NCBI GenBank assembly: GCA_026075535.2
Contig: AP026543.1
Span: 3,658,001-3,722,000 of the forward strand
From: Tricholoma matsutake
Lineage: Eukaryota; Basidiomycota; Agaricomycetes; Agaricales; Tricholomataceae
Reading direction: 5' to 3'
DNA: 64,000 nucleotides
The position numbers were made by a program, and so were the translations under genes. Each line of letters opens with the position of its first letter. The stretch's first letter is position 1. Under the pieces are notes generated by a model, which was not told the origin of the DNA, made no database searches, and was given only the letters and a program-made list of their open reading frames with translations. Below are positions 1 through 12,266 of the stretch, in pieces.

Positions 1-427
1 GCTGTAGTGACTGACCTGGCCTACAAACCCTGAAAACGGCTAGTTCCAATCCAGACAGAACCGTCAGGACAAAAATCGCGAAAATTCGACGATCTGGAAC
101 ACGGATTTGGCGGAACTTTCAGGGGTGAAGACTTGGCTCAATTCGACTCTATGAGACTGTATGTCACATTACCAATTTCAATCAATCAACGTTGCCAGCA
201 GTTGCTGCCCATTGGCTTAATTCCCTCTGCCAGTCTCGTATTTCAATAAGTATTGATGTTGGAAGCGGCCGCTCGTTTCCCTGAGGGATTTCAGCTAATG
301 ACACCACCTAAAATTGATATAAGATCTCCATTCCCATAAAATCAGTAGGGCTCCAATCTTTTTCCGGAGTAAAGCAACTTCGAGTCGAGCTCTGAGGTAA
401 TATTTTTATATCACAATCAAAATCCAT
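1..427. other. upstream flank of the P-type ATPase gene
   Basis: No coding region is visible. A TA-rich stretch (about 315-420, including TATTTTTATATC) lies just before the ATPase start and could hold its core promoter, but no single element can be assigned. Confidence 0.4.
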
Positions 428-3400
428 ATGCTCACTAGGCCAATAGTCATAATGGCCTTGCCGTCTTATTCCTCTTCGCCTTCCAGGACCGACCTAGGCG
501 ATGACCTTGAATTTGCCGAAAAGACGTCCAACTCTCCCCGGGCCCAGCCTGGTTTGGCCTTTGATGTGCCAGAGAACAACCCAAGCCTTTCATTCCAAAA
601 CCCATCCGTTCCCATGCATTTCCGAACGCTCTCGATCCAGGTCAACGACTCTATCGCGGTTGAAAAGCCTAAAGGGAAGAAGAACGACTTGAAGGACGAT
701 TCTGATTTTTTCCAGAAGGTCACCTTTCATATCGACCCTGTCGAAACACTTTGCCAAGGGTTCAACGTCTCCCCCAAGCATGGTCTTGAGGCTGTGGTGG
801 CGGCTCGTCATCTCCAACGCGATGGTAGAAATGCCATGACTCAGAAACGCCCCTCGTACATTTTGAAAGTCCTCACCTACCTTTTCGGTGGATTCTGCTC
901 GATTCTCTGGGTCGCTGTAGTCATTTTCTTCGTGTGCTGGAGACCTCTAAGCACCCCGCCTTCACCCACCAATCTCTCCCTAGCCATCCTCATCATTCTC
1001 GTCATCTTCTTCCAAGCTTCCTTCTCCGCTCTTCAAGATTGGTCAACCTCCCGCGTCATGAGCTCTATCATGAATCTCATCCCTTCAGAATGTGTCGTCC
1101 TTCGCGATGGACAGAGCATCAAGATACCCGCTTCTGAGCTTGTCGTTGGTGACATCGTCCTACTCTCCGTCGGAAATAAGGTGCCTGCTGACATGCGTCT
1201 CATCGACACGTCCGGCGATCTACGTTTTGATCGTGCAGTTCTCACGGGAGAGTCTGAAGAGATAGAGGGCACTGTTGACGATTTGGAGCCAAACTTCTTC
1301 GAATCAAGGAACATCGCTTTGATGGGAACGTATGTTACCAATGGCCATGGGAGGGGTGTAGTCGTCCTCACAGGTGACAAGACCGTCATGGGTCGCATCA
1401 ACAAGCTGACCTCCTCGACAAAATCAAAACGTACGCTGATCCAGCGAGAGATCGACCGCTTCGTCTACATCGTCATATTCCTCACCCTTCTCCTTGCCCT
1501 TTCCATTCTTTTTATTTGGGCCGGGTGGCTTCGTCGCGACCACTACGCTTTCATGAACGTGGTTGGAATGCTCAACAACGTTATGGGCTGCATTGTGGCC
1601 TTCATACCCGAGGGTTTGCCCATCGCTGTCGCGTTGACCCTTTCCCTTATCGCTCGTCGCATGAAAAAAGTTAAAGTTCTCCCGAAAGGTCTCGCGACCG
1701 TCGAGACTCTAGGCTGCGTCACTGTTATCTGTTCCGATAAGACAGGTACCCTCACGCAGAATAGGATGTCCGTCATGTCTGTGGGATTCGTGGACCAAGA
1801 ATGTACCGCTGACGATTTCCAGAAAGCTCTGTCTGGTGAAAACACTGGCGCCATTACTACTTACCATCAATACTACAAAGCTTTGGTGCTATGCAATGGA
1901 GCAACATTCGACGCCACTACTGTCCATCTTCCGATTTCTGAACGCCAAATCAACGGCGACGCCACAGATGCTGCTGCACTCCGCTTCGTGGAATCGGTTG
2001 GTCCTGCCTCTACGATCCGCGATGCTAATGCCCAAACCTTCCAAATACCCTTTAACTCGAAGAACAAGTGGATGTTGACCATGTTCGAAGGTATCCATTC
2101 TACATCAGTCGAGAAGCGTCAGGCAAACGTAGTCTTCGTCAAGGGCGCCCCTGACATTCTTCTGCCTAAATGCACATCCTATTACTCGGCAATCACCAAT
2201 GAGATTCTCCCCTTTGATGCTTCCGCTCGATCTCAGCTTGTTGCTCGACAGGAGAGTTGGTCTCGAGGCGGGCAACGGGTCATCCTTGTTTGTATGCGCC
2301 ATTATATGCCTTACGGGCCCGTGGGATCTACTCAGTTTAGTGATGAGGTCATGCACTGCGTCGAGGATTTGACAGTGATTGGGTTATTGGGAATTATGGA
2401 CCCGCCCCGTCCTGAGATTCTTCGTACCGTCTTTGATTGTCGTCGAGCAGGCATTCGCTTCTTCATGGTTACCGGTGACTTTGGCTTGACGGCGGGAGCC
2501 ATTGGTAAACAGGTTGGGATCATCACCCACCGTGGGGAAGCTGATTCGTTGTTGCAGGTGCAGCAGAGGTCGAAAGAAGAGAGTAACGGAGGTAACAAGC
2601 ACGATCACTCCAGTCGAATTCAGGCCAGCTTGATCCTCGAAGGCAAGGATATCGTGCAGCTCTCGAGTGAGAACTGGGATGTCATTTGTCGGTACGAAGA
2701 GATCGTCTTCGCGCGAACGACGCCCGAGCAAAAGTTGGCTATCGTCAATGCCTTCCGTGAGCGAGATAACGTTGTTGCCGTCACTGGTGATGGCGTGAAC
2801 GATGCCCCAGCTCTGAAGGCCGCCGACGTGGGTATTGCGGTCGTTACAGGCAGCGACGTTGCAATTGAAGCTGCGGATTTAGTCCTCCTGGGTAATTTTG
2901 ATTCCATTGTGGACGGGGTTAGACTCGGTCGACTGGTTTTCCAGAACCTGCAGAAAGTTATCGCTTACCTCCTTCCAGCTGGAAGTTGGTCCGAGGTCTG
3001 GCCGGTTATCTTTAATGTCTACTTTGGTGTTCCCCTCCCGCTCAGTCCGTTCCTCATGATCATAATCTGCTGCTTCACGGATCTACTTTCTTGCCTGGCG
3101 CTCATCATGGAGAAGGAGGAGTTTGATCTCCTCACCCTACCCCCGAGGCACCATAAGAGAGATCACCTCATCAACATGAAAATTTATGGGCAGGCCTACC
3201 TGTTTGTAGGAATGATGGAGGCTGTCACGGCAAACTGCATGTTCTTCTTCTATATGTGGAAGCGTGCCGGCATCCCAGCCAAAGCCTTGTTCTTCGCCTT
3301 CGAGAAGTACAGTGATGGGTTTTACGGCCATACGCAGGCTGAACTGACGGTCTTCAACAACACCGGCCAATGTGTTTATTTTGTGACGTTGGTCATTCTA

Positions 3401-3697
3401 CAGTGGGGCAACCTCCTTTCAATCCGGAACAAGCGGCTTTCGATCCTTGAAGCGGATCCCATACGAGAAAAACGACGAAACCCATACCTCATAGTTGGCA
3501 TATTATTCTCGTTCATCGTTGCTGTCTTCGTGACAGAGGTTAAGGGCCTGCAAAACCTCTTCGGAACCGCCCCTGTTCCGATTGAGTTCTGGTTGATCCC
3601 ATTACCGCTTTCTCTGGGGATCTTGATTATGGATGAGATTCGGAAGTTGTTGGTGCGCACGTTCCCGAAGGGACCGATTGCAAAGGTCGCCTGGTAG
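428..3697 (+). CDS. type IIC P-type cation ATPase (Na+/K+-ATPase alpha-like)
   Basis: One uninterrupted reading frame of 1089 residues, normal length for an animal-type Na+/K+ or H+/K+ ATPase catalytic subunit. Seen: actuator motif TGES (near residue 275), PEGL in the fourth membrane helix, phosphorylation motif CSDKTGTLTQN with the acceptor Asp near residue 437, MVTGD, hinge motif TGDGVNDAPAL near 787, and hydrophobic helices in the order expected of a ten-helix pump. Family knowledge: IIC pumps exchange monovalent cations across the plasma membrane; fungal members are patchily distributed and their ions are poorly known. In helix six the usual two-Asp stretch (DLGTD in Na+/K+ pumps) reads CCFTDLL here, so one ion-binding Asp appears absent and the transported ion may differ. 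An alternative start is Met9 (452). The lack of introns contrasts with every other conserved gene in the window. Confidence 0.93.
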   Translation: MLTRPIVIMALPSYSSSPSRTDLGDDLEFAEKTSNSPRAQPGLAFDVPENNPSLSFQNPSVPMHFRTLSIQVNDSIAVEKPKGKKNDLKDDSDFFQKVTFHIDPVETLCQGFNVSPKHGLEAVVAARHLQRDGRNAMTQKRPSYILKVLTYLFGGFCSILWVAVVIFFVCWRPLSTPPSPTNLSLAILIILVIFFQASFSALQDWSTSRVMSSIMNLIPSECVVLRDGQSIKIPASELVVGDIVLLSVGNKVPADMRLIDTSGDLRFDRAVLTGESEEIEGTVDDLEPNFFESRNIALMGTYVTNGHGRGVVVLTGDKTVMGRINKLTSSTKSKRTLIQREIDRFVYIVIFLTLLLALSILFIWAGWLRRDHYAFMNVVGMLNNVMGCIVAFIPEGLPIAVALTLSLIARRMKKVKVLPKGLATVETLGCVTVICSDKTGTLTQNRMSVMSVGFVDQECTADDFQKALSGENTGAITTYHQYYKALVLCNGATFDATTVHLPISERQINGDATDAAALRFVESVGPASTIRDANAQTFQIPFNSKNKWMLTMFEGIHSTSVEKRQANVVFVKGAPDILLPKCTSYYSAITNEILPFDASARSQLVARQESWSRGGQRVILVCMRHYMPYGPVGSTQFSDEVMHCVEDLTVIGLLGIMDPPRPEILRTVFDCRRAGIRFFMVTGDFGLTAGAIGKQVGIITHRGEADSLLQVQQRSKEESNGGNKHDHSSRIQASLILEGKDIVQLSSENWDVICRYEEIVFARTTPEQKLAIVNAFRERDNVVAVTGDGVNDAPALKAADVGIAVVTGSDVAIEAADLVLLGNFDSIVDGVRLGRLVFQNLQKVIAYLLPAGSWSEVWPVIFNVYFGVPLPLSPFLMIIICCFTDLLSCLALIMEKEEFDLLTLPPRHHKRDHLINMKIYGQAYLFVGMMEAVTANCMFFFYMWKRAGIPAKALFFAFEKYSDGFYGHTQAELTVFNNTGQCVYFVTLVILQWGNLLSIRNKRLSILEADPIREKRRNPYLIVGILFSFIVAVFVTEVKGLQNLFGTAPVPIEFWLIPLPLSLGILIMDEIRKLLVRTFPKGPIAKVAW

Positions 3698-6600
3698 TCG
3701 TTGTCTCGCATGACTGGTACTTGTGTTTTTCTGTTTATCATGTTGGATCTAATCATAATGTACAGATTGTCTGGATTATAAATTATTTATTAGACACCGT
3801 CTTCGTTAGTGTATATAACATGCCTTTCCAGGAAGGTTCGTTCAATTTAACTAGCATATTATAGATGCCTACGTATGCAGCAACCGAACAGGTGTACAAT
3901 GTCGTTCTGTTGTTTTCCGATAGTACTTATTACAATTATTCTACATGTCCGGTGTGTGGACACAGCATGTACTACATGCCTCAATTGGTGAGTATCGAGT
4001 TCGCCGGAAGGTCAGGTTAGTCAGCCTTCTCCGCTTCGCCATCACACGTCGGACCTTCGGCTTCGTTGTATCAAAGTCAAAGGCGAGGGACTTACTTATA
4101 TATATTGTCTCAAGCAATAAAACCCTTCAAAAAACAGATTACATGAGCAAATATGGCATTTTCTCACCATACGGTCCGTACTCATGTCTGCATCCGCATT
4201 TTCTACTGAGGAGTGTCATCTGGGTTTTTGGCAGCCTTTTCTTCACCTCACGGGATGTGTCAACCTACATGGATAACAGGTGTTGTACTTATTGGCACAG
4301 TGGCAATAAGTACTAAGTTACAAGTAGAATTATGATTGACATATAAATGTACACAGGGCGTGCTTTGGATATCAACAAGTTACAACAACGTTAACATTAG
4401 CAACTGATGCATAAATTTTTAATATCTGATTCACAGGGGATTTGAACCCGCGGTAATTTTGAAAAAGCACTCCCATTTTTGATCAGCGAAAATACCCTCT
4501 GATCCACGGCGTGTTGCGTCGTTGTGAAGATATCTTTGAGTTGGCACCCTTGGCTCAACTATGTCTCTCATCCATGCCATGGCCTCTTGTGATATCTGGA
4601 TAGGCTCTAACTCAAGGGAATCATATATACTATGGTGCTGTGTGCTGTTTCTTGCACTCTATCAAGTAGTTGAAGCACTGCTGGCCTTTGGTGAGTGACT
4701 GTAACTCATTTCAATACATTCACTCTCCACCTCTCTTGTATAGACTCATGGACCATTCCAAGGTGTTAATCTTACTAACAACACCTTGGTATGTCTGTAC
4801 ATAATACCACTAATGGATCCTATGAGCTGGCATGGAGTAACAAGGAGAATAGGTGAGTATGTGAAGATCCTACCTTGCAGGATGAAGTATTGACTATGTT
4901 GATCACTTGTAGGCTATTTCTGAAGGGCAAAGGACTACTATGAATGCGTAGGACGAGTTTTGGACAGAAGGTCAAGTGTGTGATCCATGGTCATTGGTCA
5001 GCAAATTGTACCTCTGTTGATGGGGAACCCATGTCCTGGTGAGCCAGGAACTTCCCTCCCTTCCCTCCCTTTTATCTACCCTTGTTCTACTCTACAATTA
5101 GGCCTAGAAAGCGAAGAAAGCGAACGCTTTGGTGCCACAGATCTCCCAGGGTAAGCAAACCTTCTCCTGACACCATGTTCTCTTTTTATGTCTATTCTAA
5201 CTCCTACAGGGACTTCTGGGGGTCTACCAGATCATTTATTATGACTATTTATCCTCTTTTTATGCGCATTTTACAAGGGCCTAGATATTCAGATCAGTGA
5301 CAACCTCTCCCCCTCTCTCTTACTCTGTCACTTCTCCCCGTTTTCCCCCTTCCCCCTTCATGCAGCACCATTCCCTGACATACATACATCATTATCTATC
5401 CCTGTACATAAAGTAGAGTCTCTCATTGAGGAGAAGAGACCCCCTCCTCCTCCCTCTTATCCAGGGAGTGTGCTTGTTATATGCTAAATGTAGGTGTAAA
5501 AGCAAAAATAGCTGTTTATTAACACTACATATATACGTCAGTCTTATGTACCAAAAAGCGAAGGAAAAATGAGTGGAATGGCTTGCTCGTTGTCGGGAGC
5601 TAACCTTTTCGCTAATCAAAAATGGGGCAGTCCAGCCATAGACAAGCGTAATTTTGCAATTGATGTTTTCCGTATATATTGGGCATATAAGTAGCAAGAA
5701 AATTGATGCATTGATAAGCGAACGATGACCTACTCAAAGTCAAATATGCGCTTGAACACGTCTTGGATGTGCAATGCGCAACGCGTGGGCGACATCAGGA
5801 AAACTTTCTGGCTTTATAAAACCATTATAAAGTCAGGAAAATGTAAAGTCCAACTTTTTGGACTTTAGGATGGCTTTATGAAGTCAAAAAAGTTGAAAAG
5901 TTATGTGTAGTTTTCCTGATGGAGGAGCAAGCAGTACCAGATGCCGAAAGTAAGCCGAAACTGAACTTAGATTCAGAAGGCTGACTAAGCTGACTAAACT
6001 CTGGGCGGAATTGTTTTGTGACTCATTTTGGCCTGTTCACTTATGTAATGGCTTAATTTTATAACCATCAATTTTACCTATCGCTCTAGCCAATCGAAAG
6101 CTCTCATCAAAAGAAGGATTTTTGGCTAGAAAATCACCGTTTTTTCCTATTTGCGTTGTACGAAAGTGGTGATGGCCCGCTCCATAAGTACTGAGGTTGC
6201 CTCAGCCTGATCCCGAGATTACCCAGATACATTTCATTACACACACGGTGAGGCCACGATGCGGTAGCAACGGAGGCCTCTTATCCATCGTGATGGACAT
6301 GAAATTGCCTTTTAAAAAAAAGTTTGGTCTCACTCCTCGGCACTTGCACTCAACTTGCACTACAAGATTCAACTATCATCTCGTCTCAGGGAGGACCTCG
6401 TAAACTAAGATATGTTCAAAGCTGTCTATTTTTAATATCAAAGTGTTCTATTTTCCCTTCCCTCATCATACAGGTGAGTCCCCCTTGTAAACTTTGAAAC
6501 TCTCGTCGCATAATTACGACCGTGACCTCCCACCCTCAGTCAGTTCATCTAGTTACGCGAATGCAGGGCAGTGCTTGACTTCAGGACATGCCGAAGCTTA

Positions 6601-8118
6601 GGACACCGTGGTGATAAAATTATTGTGACACTGGCTACTGACTTGGAATTGTATAGGGACAGTGAACCGCAATAGGAGGCTTTTCATTAAGTGCAAGTTG
6701 GCAACGCGTGAAATGGCGAAGAATAGAACGCGTTGATACACATTCCTGGATCTACGATTTGTAGCTGGTAAGCACGAGGTCTTCAGCCTTCCGTTCAATT
6801 GTCACCTCCATCGCGTGGTCGCGTGGTATTTCTTAATCATACGCAACTTTCAGAGGTATATCAAGGGTTATCAAGTTTACGACTTGGAGATGCACATCGC
6901 GCTGTACGGTAGCCACGAAGGTTGCATTTGCGTTTACCATGCGTGATTCCACTCCACGGGGTTGAACGTACAAATGAAAGTTGTTTGACTCCGCCGAAAC
7001 ACATTTCGATATTTTCAATGTATCGTTCCTACAATGTCGGAAAATCACTTTCTATTTTTGTTGCAGATATAATTTACGCCACACTTCCAGATTAGATTCA
7101 TCACAGATCTTCTGAGTTCTGTAATCGCTATAAAAGCGGCCACAACGATTCTCAGAAGTAAATCAATGAGTCACTGATCGATCTAGTTACCTCGACTGTG
7201 TCATCTTTATTTCTCGCGGTGAACACGCATAAAGTGCACTCAGGGCGACGGGTATTGCCTTACAGCCTCGTCGTCATATTGCCCTCCTCGCAGATTTAGT
7301 TTTCTGAATACCAGCTAAATGGACACTGCCCACTCACTTCAGGGCGTTGATAATCACGAGGTTCATCCTTTACGAAAAGAAGTAATCTAGGGAGCGAAAT
7401 TTGAATGCCTTGCGCCACACAACCGGAACGTCGGCCTTTGCGGAGTGAGTTACCGACGCGGCACGCAGAAAGAACCATTAAGATAAGGCTAAAGGGCTAA
7501 GGCGCCACACAGAAGCCCATTACATCAGCAGAGGCACACAGTTTCTAGTGGCGCAATGTTTGGCTATGTCCTGCGAATTATACACTACAGAACCAATCAG
7601 ATCGCTCGAAAAACCAATTTTAGCTTCTTCACGTCCATCTGAAGCGGACCTGGGTGTGTTCTTGTTCAGTATCTCGTATTGTGTGGCGATGAACATCTGT
7701 CGTCTATTGATAATGGCCGGGGTATACGCGTATACGCCGGGATCCCGCTAGATTCACGTCCTTGGAACCTCAACACGGAAGTGGGCGTATGGATGTTCGC
7801 AGTCGTTGTCAAAGTCGTGGCTATGTTCTTCTTCACGGCCCTCCCTCCACCATGCTTTCTCCACGCGCCTTTGTTGTCATCTATAAGATCTTGGGCACTA
7901 CCACTGTAAAGGAATTACCCACCTCCAGACCAAGCGCACTATCCTCTAACGTCGGGAATCCAGTCTCGTCTGCGTTGACTAAACATGGCAAGAAGAGGAC
8001 CCGATCAGTCAAGACCACTTCCAAGAAGCTTGGTGTACATGCAAAGAAACGTGAGCCGAACGTCAAAATCTTCGCTCTTTCTGGATTAACTCTGACGCAT
8101 GACGATACATGACGATAG
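3698..8118. other. gene-poor region
   Basis: No open frame here shows a recognisable domain or convincing splice series. Short scraps occur at 4600-5300 (a basic stretch RPRKRRKRT) and 6600-7480. A basic open stretch at 7762-8112 could be an upstream exon of the following gene, but no splice donor in the right phase could be settled. One small palindromic element lies at 5793-5921. Confidence 0.5.
5793..5921. mobile_element. 129-bp MITE-like element with 13-bp terminal inverted repeats
   Basis: The segment opens with CATCAGGAAAACT (5793-5805) and closes with the exact inverse AGTTTTCCTGATG (5909-5921). Inside are further palindromes (CTTTATAAAACCATTATAAAG; AAGTCCAACTTTTTGGACTT), so most of it could fold back. 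It has no coding capacity. The only possible target duplication is the dinucleotide GA on both sides, which is too short to rely on. Confidence 0.6.
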
Positions 8119-9330
8119 GTTCCACTGAATGGAGTGCGGGGCTGGCAACGGAAAAAGGCTGCTGTAGCCCATGATGTCCACTGGCCATATGGAGCTCTTG
8201 ATTTTAGCCAAACCCCTGAGGGCCAGTTCTCTTCCGTGGCATCTAATCATGTGGCGCCTTCCTCGTCAGAAGACCCCTCTACTCTCACGCAGCAAAACCT
8301 TCCCAATTCGCAAGTGCATAACGATGCCCCCACGCGAGGTATGCCTGCGGTGGATTCTCAACGTAGAATGTCGGCAACCTCAAGCCCAAGGGTCGGCAGG
8401 CGTGTTGCTCGTCCCAGGCGTGGGCATATCCGTAGGCGTATTGCTTCGCCGACTCTAGGAACCTCCACTACTACGACTCGTACTTCGTCATACATGATGA
8501 ATGACCCTGCAGTATCTTATCCACATATGACGTTTCAACATGCGCCACGTGGAGAAATGCCAGAGCAGCTAAATCCTGGTTCAGAAATACAAAGCCGCTA
8601 CACTTTGCCACCGGGAATGAACGCCGATCTAATGCCTCGTTCATTTGACCCAGTTTCGATCGGTACATTTGAGTCACGATATCCTCCGGCTCATTTCTCC
8701 GAGATTCAAGACGAAGCTGCGAGACGTAGCTTTTATGGGTCAAGCGTTAGTAGCCATCCAACTTCATCCAACGAAATTCTCTTCAACTCGAATTGCTACC
8801 AGCCATTTCTATACCCCAATACGACAGCCTACCTTGATAACTCGCTTACGCCAGACTCTAGCTTATCAACACAACATCAAAGATCCACGAGCTCGACCAG
8901 CTTGTCCACTGATTCATCTGCGTACGGATACCATAGCATTCAGCGAGGCATTGATTATGAATTTCGTGAGAGAGTCAATTCGCAGTCGTCGATTGCACAT
9001 GCCATTACTCCGATTCCGAGTTACGGGTTTCAGCAGGGCGTCGCTACAGGAATCAACCCATCATTTCATGTTGCGGAACATTACTGTTCTTCGTCTCACT
9101 CCTCTTCAGCTTCCGCGGCGAGCTCACCGCCGGACACCTTTTCGCCCTACTTGCCTTCAAGTTCGAGACACGTCCATCTAACGGATATGGACTTACAAGA
9201 CCGGACATACGCGGAAGAAATGGATCTGGATCATCTAATGTCAACTCAGGGTTCGTTCCCGGCGTATACTTATCCTGATTCAGATGAGACCCTTGAACAG
9301 TATTATTACGACCCAACTCACCAGAAATAA
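8119..9330 (+). CDS. hypothetical Ser/Pro/Tyr-rich protein, C-terminal exon
   Basis: The frame is open from a plausible splice acceptor (CGATAG at 8113-8118) to the stop at 9328-9330, about 400 residues. It is rich in Ser, Thr, Pro and Tyr, with a basic patch (GRRVARPRRGHIRRR), serine runs (SSSHSSSASAASS) and an acidic end (EEMDLDH, DSDETLEQYYYD). No domain is recognised; the make-up resembles the disordered region of a nuclear regulator, which is inference only. No ATG starts the frame, so one or more upstream exons, perhaps in 7850-8060, are missing from this model. Confidence 0.6.
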   Translation, partial: VPLNGVRGWQRKKAAVAHDVHWPYGALDFSQTPEGQFSSVASNHVAPSSSEDPSTLTQQNLPNSQVHNDAPTRGMPAVDSQRRMSATSSPRVGRRVARPRRGHIRRRIASPTLGTSTTTTRTSSYMMNDPAVSYPHMTFQHAPRGEMPEQLNPGSEIQSRYTLPPGMNADLMPRSFDPVSIGTFESRYPPAHFSEIQDEAARRSFYGSSVSSHPTSSNEILFNSNCYQPFLYPNTTAYLDNSLTPDSSLSTQHQRSTSSTSLSTDSSAYGYHSIQRGIDYEFRERVNSQSSIAHAITPIPSYGFQQGVATGINPSFHVAEHYCSSSHSSSASAASSPPDTFSPYLPSSSRHVHLTDMDLQDRTYAEEMDLDHLMSTQGSFPAYTYPDSDETLEQYYYDPTHQK

Positions 9331-10410
9331 ACATCATCTTCACCGCAGCTTGCTTGTCCCAAACCGCTCTCTAGATATTGCGTACTTATGACGAGTGTTA
9401 TCCTTCCACGTTGTAAAATATTCTTTTTTATGTATCGCCAACGAACTTGTAGCTTTACATGTTTCGCCTTCGTTCTTAGCTATGTGATATGTGCCGTGTA
9501 GTTTATATTTAAATGGTATTTGATTTTTTGCGCCTACTTTGGACTTTGGACGACAACGTTCGAAGTGAAGATGACATTTCTCCATGCGAAACAAATACCA
9601 CCAAATAATCAACCCATCGAATCCACATCTTCTGAGTCGACGATATCAGCATGCCCGTTCCTTGGGAAGCTCTCATTCCCTTTGGTGTGCCCTCAGATCT
9701 ACGTTTACAACCAAGTGTTGAACTATTTCTCTAATCAGGTCTTCTGACTACTATGTTCGGGGCTGCCGGAACACTCTTCAACATGTCCACCCGAGCACAG
9801 AATCTAGGAAAGGTATATTGAGGATCCTGTAACTGATAATACTTTACTAACGCGGGTAATGTAGCCCGCACGATACGGTATTGATAATTGGGATACTATG
9901 ATGATGCAACGGGACGAACGACTAACGGGTCATAAACGAGGGCAGAGGGTGCGCACTGTTCATTCATTTTTTAGGATCCGAATTCTCATTTCTCATGGCT
10001 TCTAGTCCGATCCTGTACCTCCACCAGGGTTTGAGACGAGCAGTGTATGGTACACGGAGCGGACTACATAGAGCACGATATATCCTCCGAGCGTTCGGGA
10101 GTGATGATTGCTATGCGCATCGTAGCTGCAAGTTTAGATACTCTCGGGTCCTTTGCACTGCGCAATCTTCAACCTTCGATATTCCCCAGAGAAATCCAAC
10201 ACCTCGTGTATATCAACGCGTGACAGCTGGGCAATGCTACGGTAATCAAAATTATTACCTGTTACATTGCCTCTCCGCCTCCCGTCCACAATGACAAAGC
10301 CTCCGTATTTTTAGGAAGCTGATAACGGAAGCTCATCTTGAACATCGTATGATTCCTCGTGTTCTTCCAATCTACTGCTGGGTTACAAAGCGCCCATAAA
10401 TAACCATGAA
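9331..10410. other. intergenic region, nothing recognised
   Basis: This stretch lies between the 3' end of the Ser-rich gene and the 3' end of the lipoate ligase gene, which are convergent. A 99-residue open frame at 9995-10294 has no recognisable domain or splice context. No RNA gene or repeat was seen. Confidence 0.4.
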
Positions 10411-12031
10411 CTAAGCCATCATTGCTTCTCGCAACCAGACTGCAAGATCTTGACGGGGACCTATTCTATCCGGATTTGAAGGATTATGTTCGGTGAATCC
10501 GTATCGCTGTCCAACAAAGGATTGACTCAGTTGAGTTAGCATCTCAAGGGCGCCGGTCTCTAGATGAGTGTTCAAGACGCAGGAGTCAATAATACCGTGT
10601 TTAGATTGAATTTCTGCCGACTTTTTAACAGTGTGGCGCAAAGACATCAGTCGCAATGTTTTTCTGGGCATACTCAGTGATAAGAACTTACCACTTTACC
10701 CCATGGGAAGGAGTGATTGATCGTGTACGTGAACTCAGGCGTCTGTCCAAATGCCCAGTCCCAACTCTGTCAAGCGTAAATTGCATGCGACTGGTCATCA
10801 GTTGATAGATACTCACGGGGAGTTCGTCCAAACCCTTCCGGATATATTCAAGATTTTTGAGTTCCTCACTCTCGCTTATAACGTGAGCCTGAAAATCCGA
10901 CTCTCGGTCTTCAAATAAGCGCATTGCAAATTTCTGTCATGCATACCGAAGTATCAACCCCATATTCATTCTGGAACTCCTGCACAATAGCATTTGTAAA
11001 CGCGTCATGGGTGATCTTAGAGTTGAACTGCTGCAGATTACAGACTGGAGAGCGAACAGACGCGACACCTTTCGTGATCATGGTATCCTGTTACAGATGA
11101 ATTTTGTCAGCATACTTCTGCCTTGAATGCAGAAATGTTCCATGCACACTGTTCTGCCAGGCGAAATAATGCTCTAGGTGCAGCACCATCCGCCACGACA
11201 ACACATATACTGCATGTTTTAGAGAAACTTCGAACCTTGTCTGTTGCTAACAAATCTCCCAAAGTCTCTAGATTTGAAGAAATCAACATAGTCCCGTGGT
11301 GGTACGCCCGATTATTGACAATTTTGTATGCCGAGCCTGAAACGTATCGCGACAAGGAACATGGAGGACAAGCAACACAGGAACGAAATGCACTCTATCA
11401 ATACAAGAGGTCTGAAAACCAACAAAGCACACTCATCTTTTCATCGCCGACACATATGTCGTTCCGGTCATTGGCGTGGGCATCAATGCCCAGAGAACGG
11501 ACTGCACGAACCACGATTTGTGCGGTTACGTGTCTGTGGAACGAGTGGCGGGGTAGGTGAATCGAGAAATTCGTGTTTCCTAGGTCCTAGGAAGTAAGAT
11601 ATATGTGAAGTCTAACAATAAAAGGACGATAACCGTTCAGACATACATGGTATACCGTTCCTCCACCGCTCCTCCTCCGAACAAACGGAACGCCAGGTCT
11701 CGCGCGCAGCGCCTTAAAGTTCACCTCCTTCCATGGATTCTGGTGCCGGCCAATAACCACGCAGGGTTCATCGCGGTATATGAGGAGTAGCGGCTCTTCT
11801 GGCGCTTTATGTCGGAATAGCCTTTATGTTTTGCATCTCCTTATTTGTGAGTCGTGAGGGAAAGGAAATAACGAACCAGTCTTCTAACGTGAGATTGAAG
11901 TATGGGTTCGTCGATTTTGAGATGTAAATTGAGTGCTGAGCGCTTGGTGGTCCAGTAGCATAGTTACGCGGACAGAAGACTGGGAGATGTGAACGCGTCG
12001 AGATACGACGAAATATGGAAGGAAAGACCAT
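10411..12031 (-). CDS. AIM22: mitochondrial lipoate-protein ligase / lipoyltransferase
   Basis: About six exons read on the minus strand. The family attaches lipoate to the E2 subunits of pyruvate and 2-oxoglutarate dehydrogenase and to the glycine cleavage H protein in mitochondria. Seen in order: an Arg/Ser-rich presequence ending RNYATG, then SIYISKSTNPYFNLTLEDW, then EEPLLLIYRDEPCVVIGRNQ, the signature RRRSGGGTVYH, then SGSAYKIVNNRAYHHGTML with the conserved lysine, SVRSPVCNLQQFN, and the C-terminal WDWAFGQTPEFTY. One well-defined intron falls after GAAGACTG and joins to GCTATTCCGA to give EDWLFRH. The Met at 12031 is chosen because it begins the presequence. A tandem gene, NDUFA8, ends 236 bp upstream. 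Whether the enzyme activates free lipoate or transfers lipoate from another protein cannot be told from sequence. Confidence 0.93.
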
Positions 12032-12266
12032 CAACAAGCGACCAGGCAAGCAAATCTGTTCTCTATTGTACTTGGTGCATGATAGAGTCGTGACAGCACT
12101 CATCCATCCGTGAATACCTCACACGTTTTGTTTTGTCAACAACTTCGCCGACGTTGAGAAGTTGGGAGCGTAGTACTCCATTCATATGGGAGTTAGATGA
12201 TATTATAATTTATACAAGCATCTAATCCAACCATACGCCCATCCCTTCCTTCCGTTCAAAGCGCGT

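Noticed and set aside
4430..4465. tRNA-like T-arm (minus-strand GGTTCAAATCC)
   Set aside because: The surrounding bases do not pair as a T-stem and no acceptor, D or anticodon arm is found upstream.
6598..7478. Minus-strand multi-exon gene
   Set aside because: Three short frames do not join through convincing splice sites and show no known family.
8119..9330. HMG-box or GATA transcription factor
   Set aside because: The composition suggests a regulator, but no DNA-binding motif can be read in the exon or in the nearby upstream frames.
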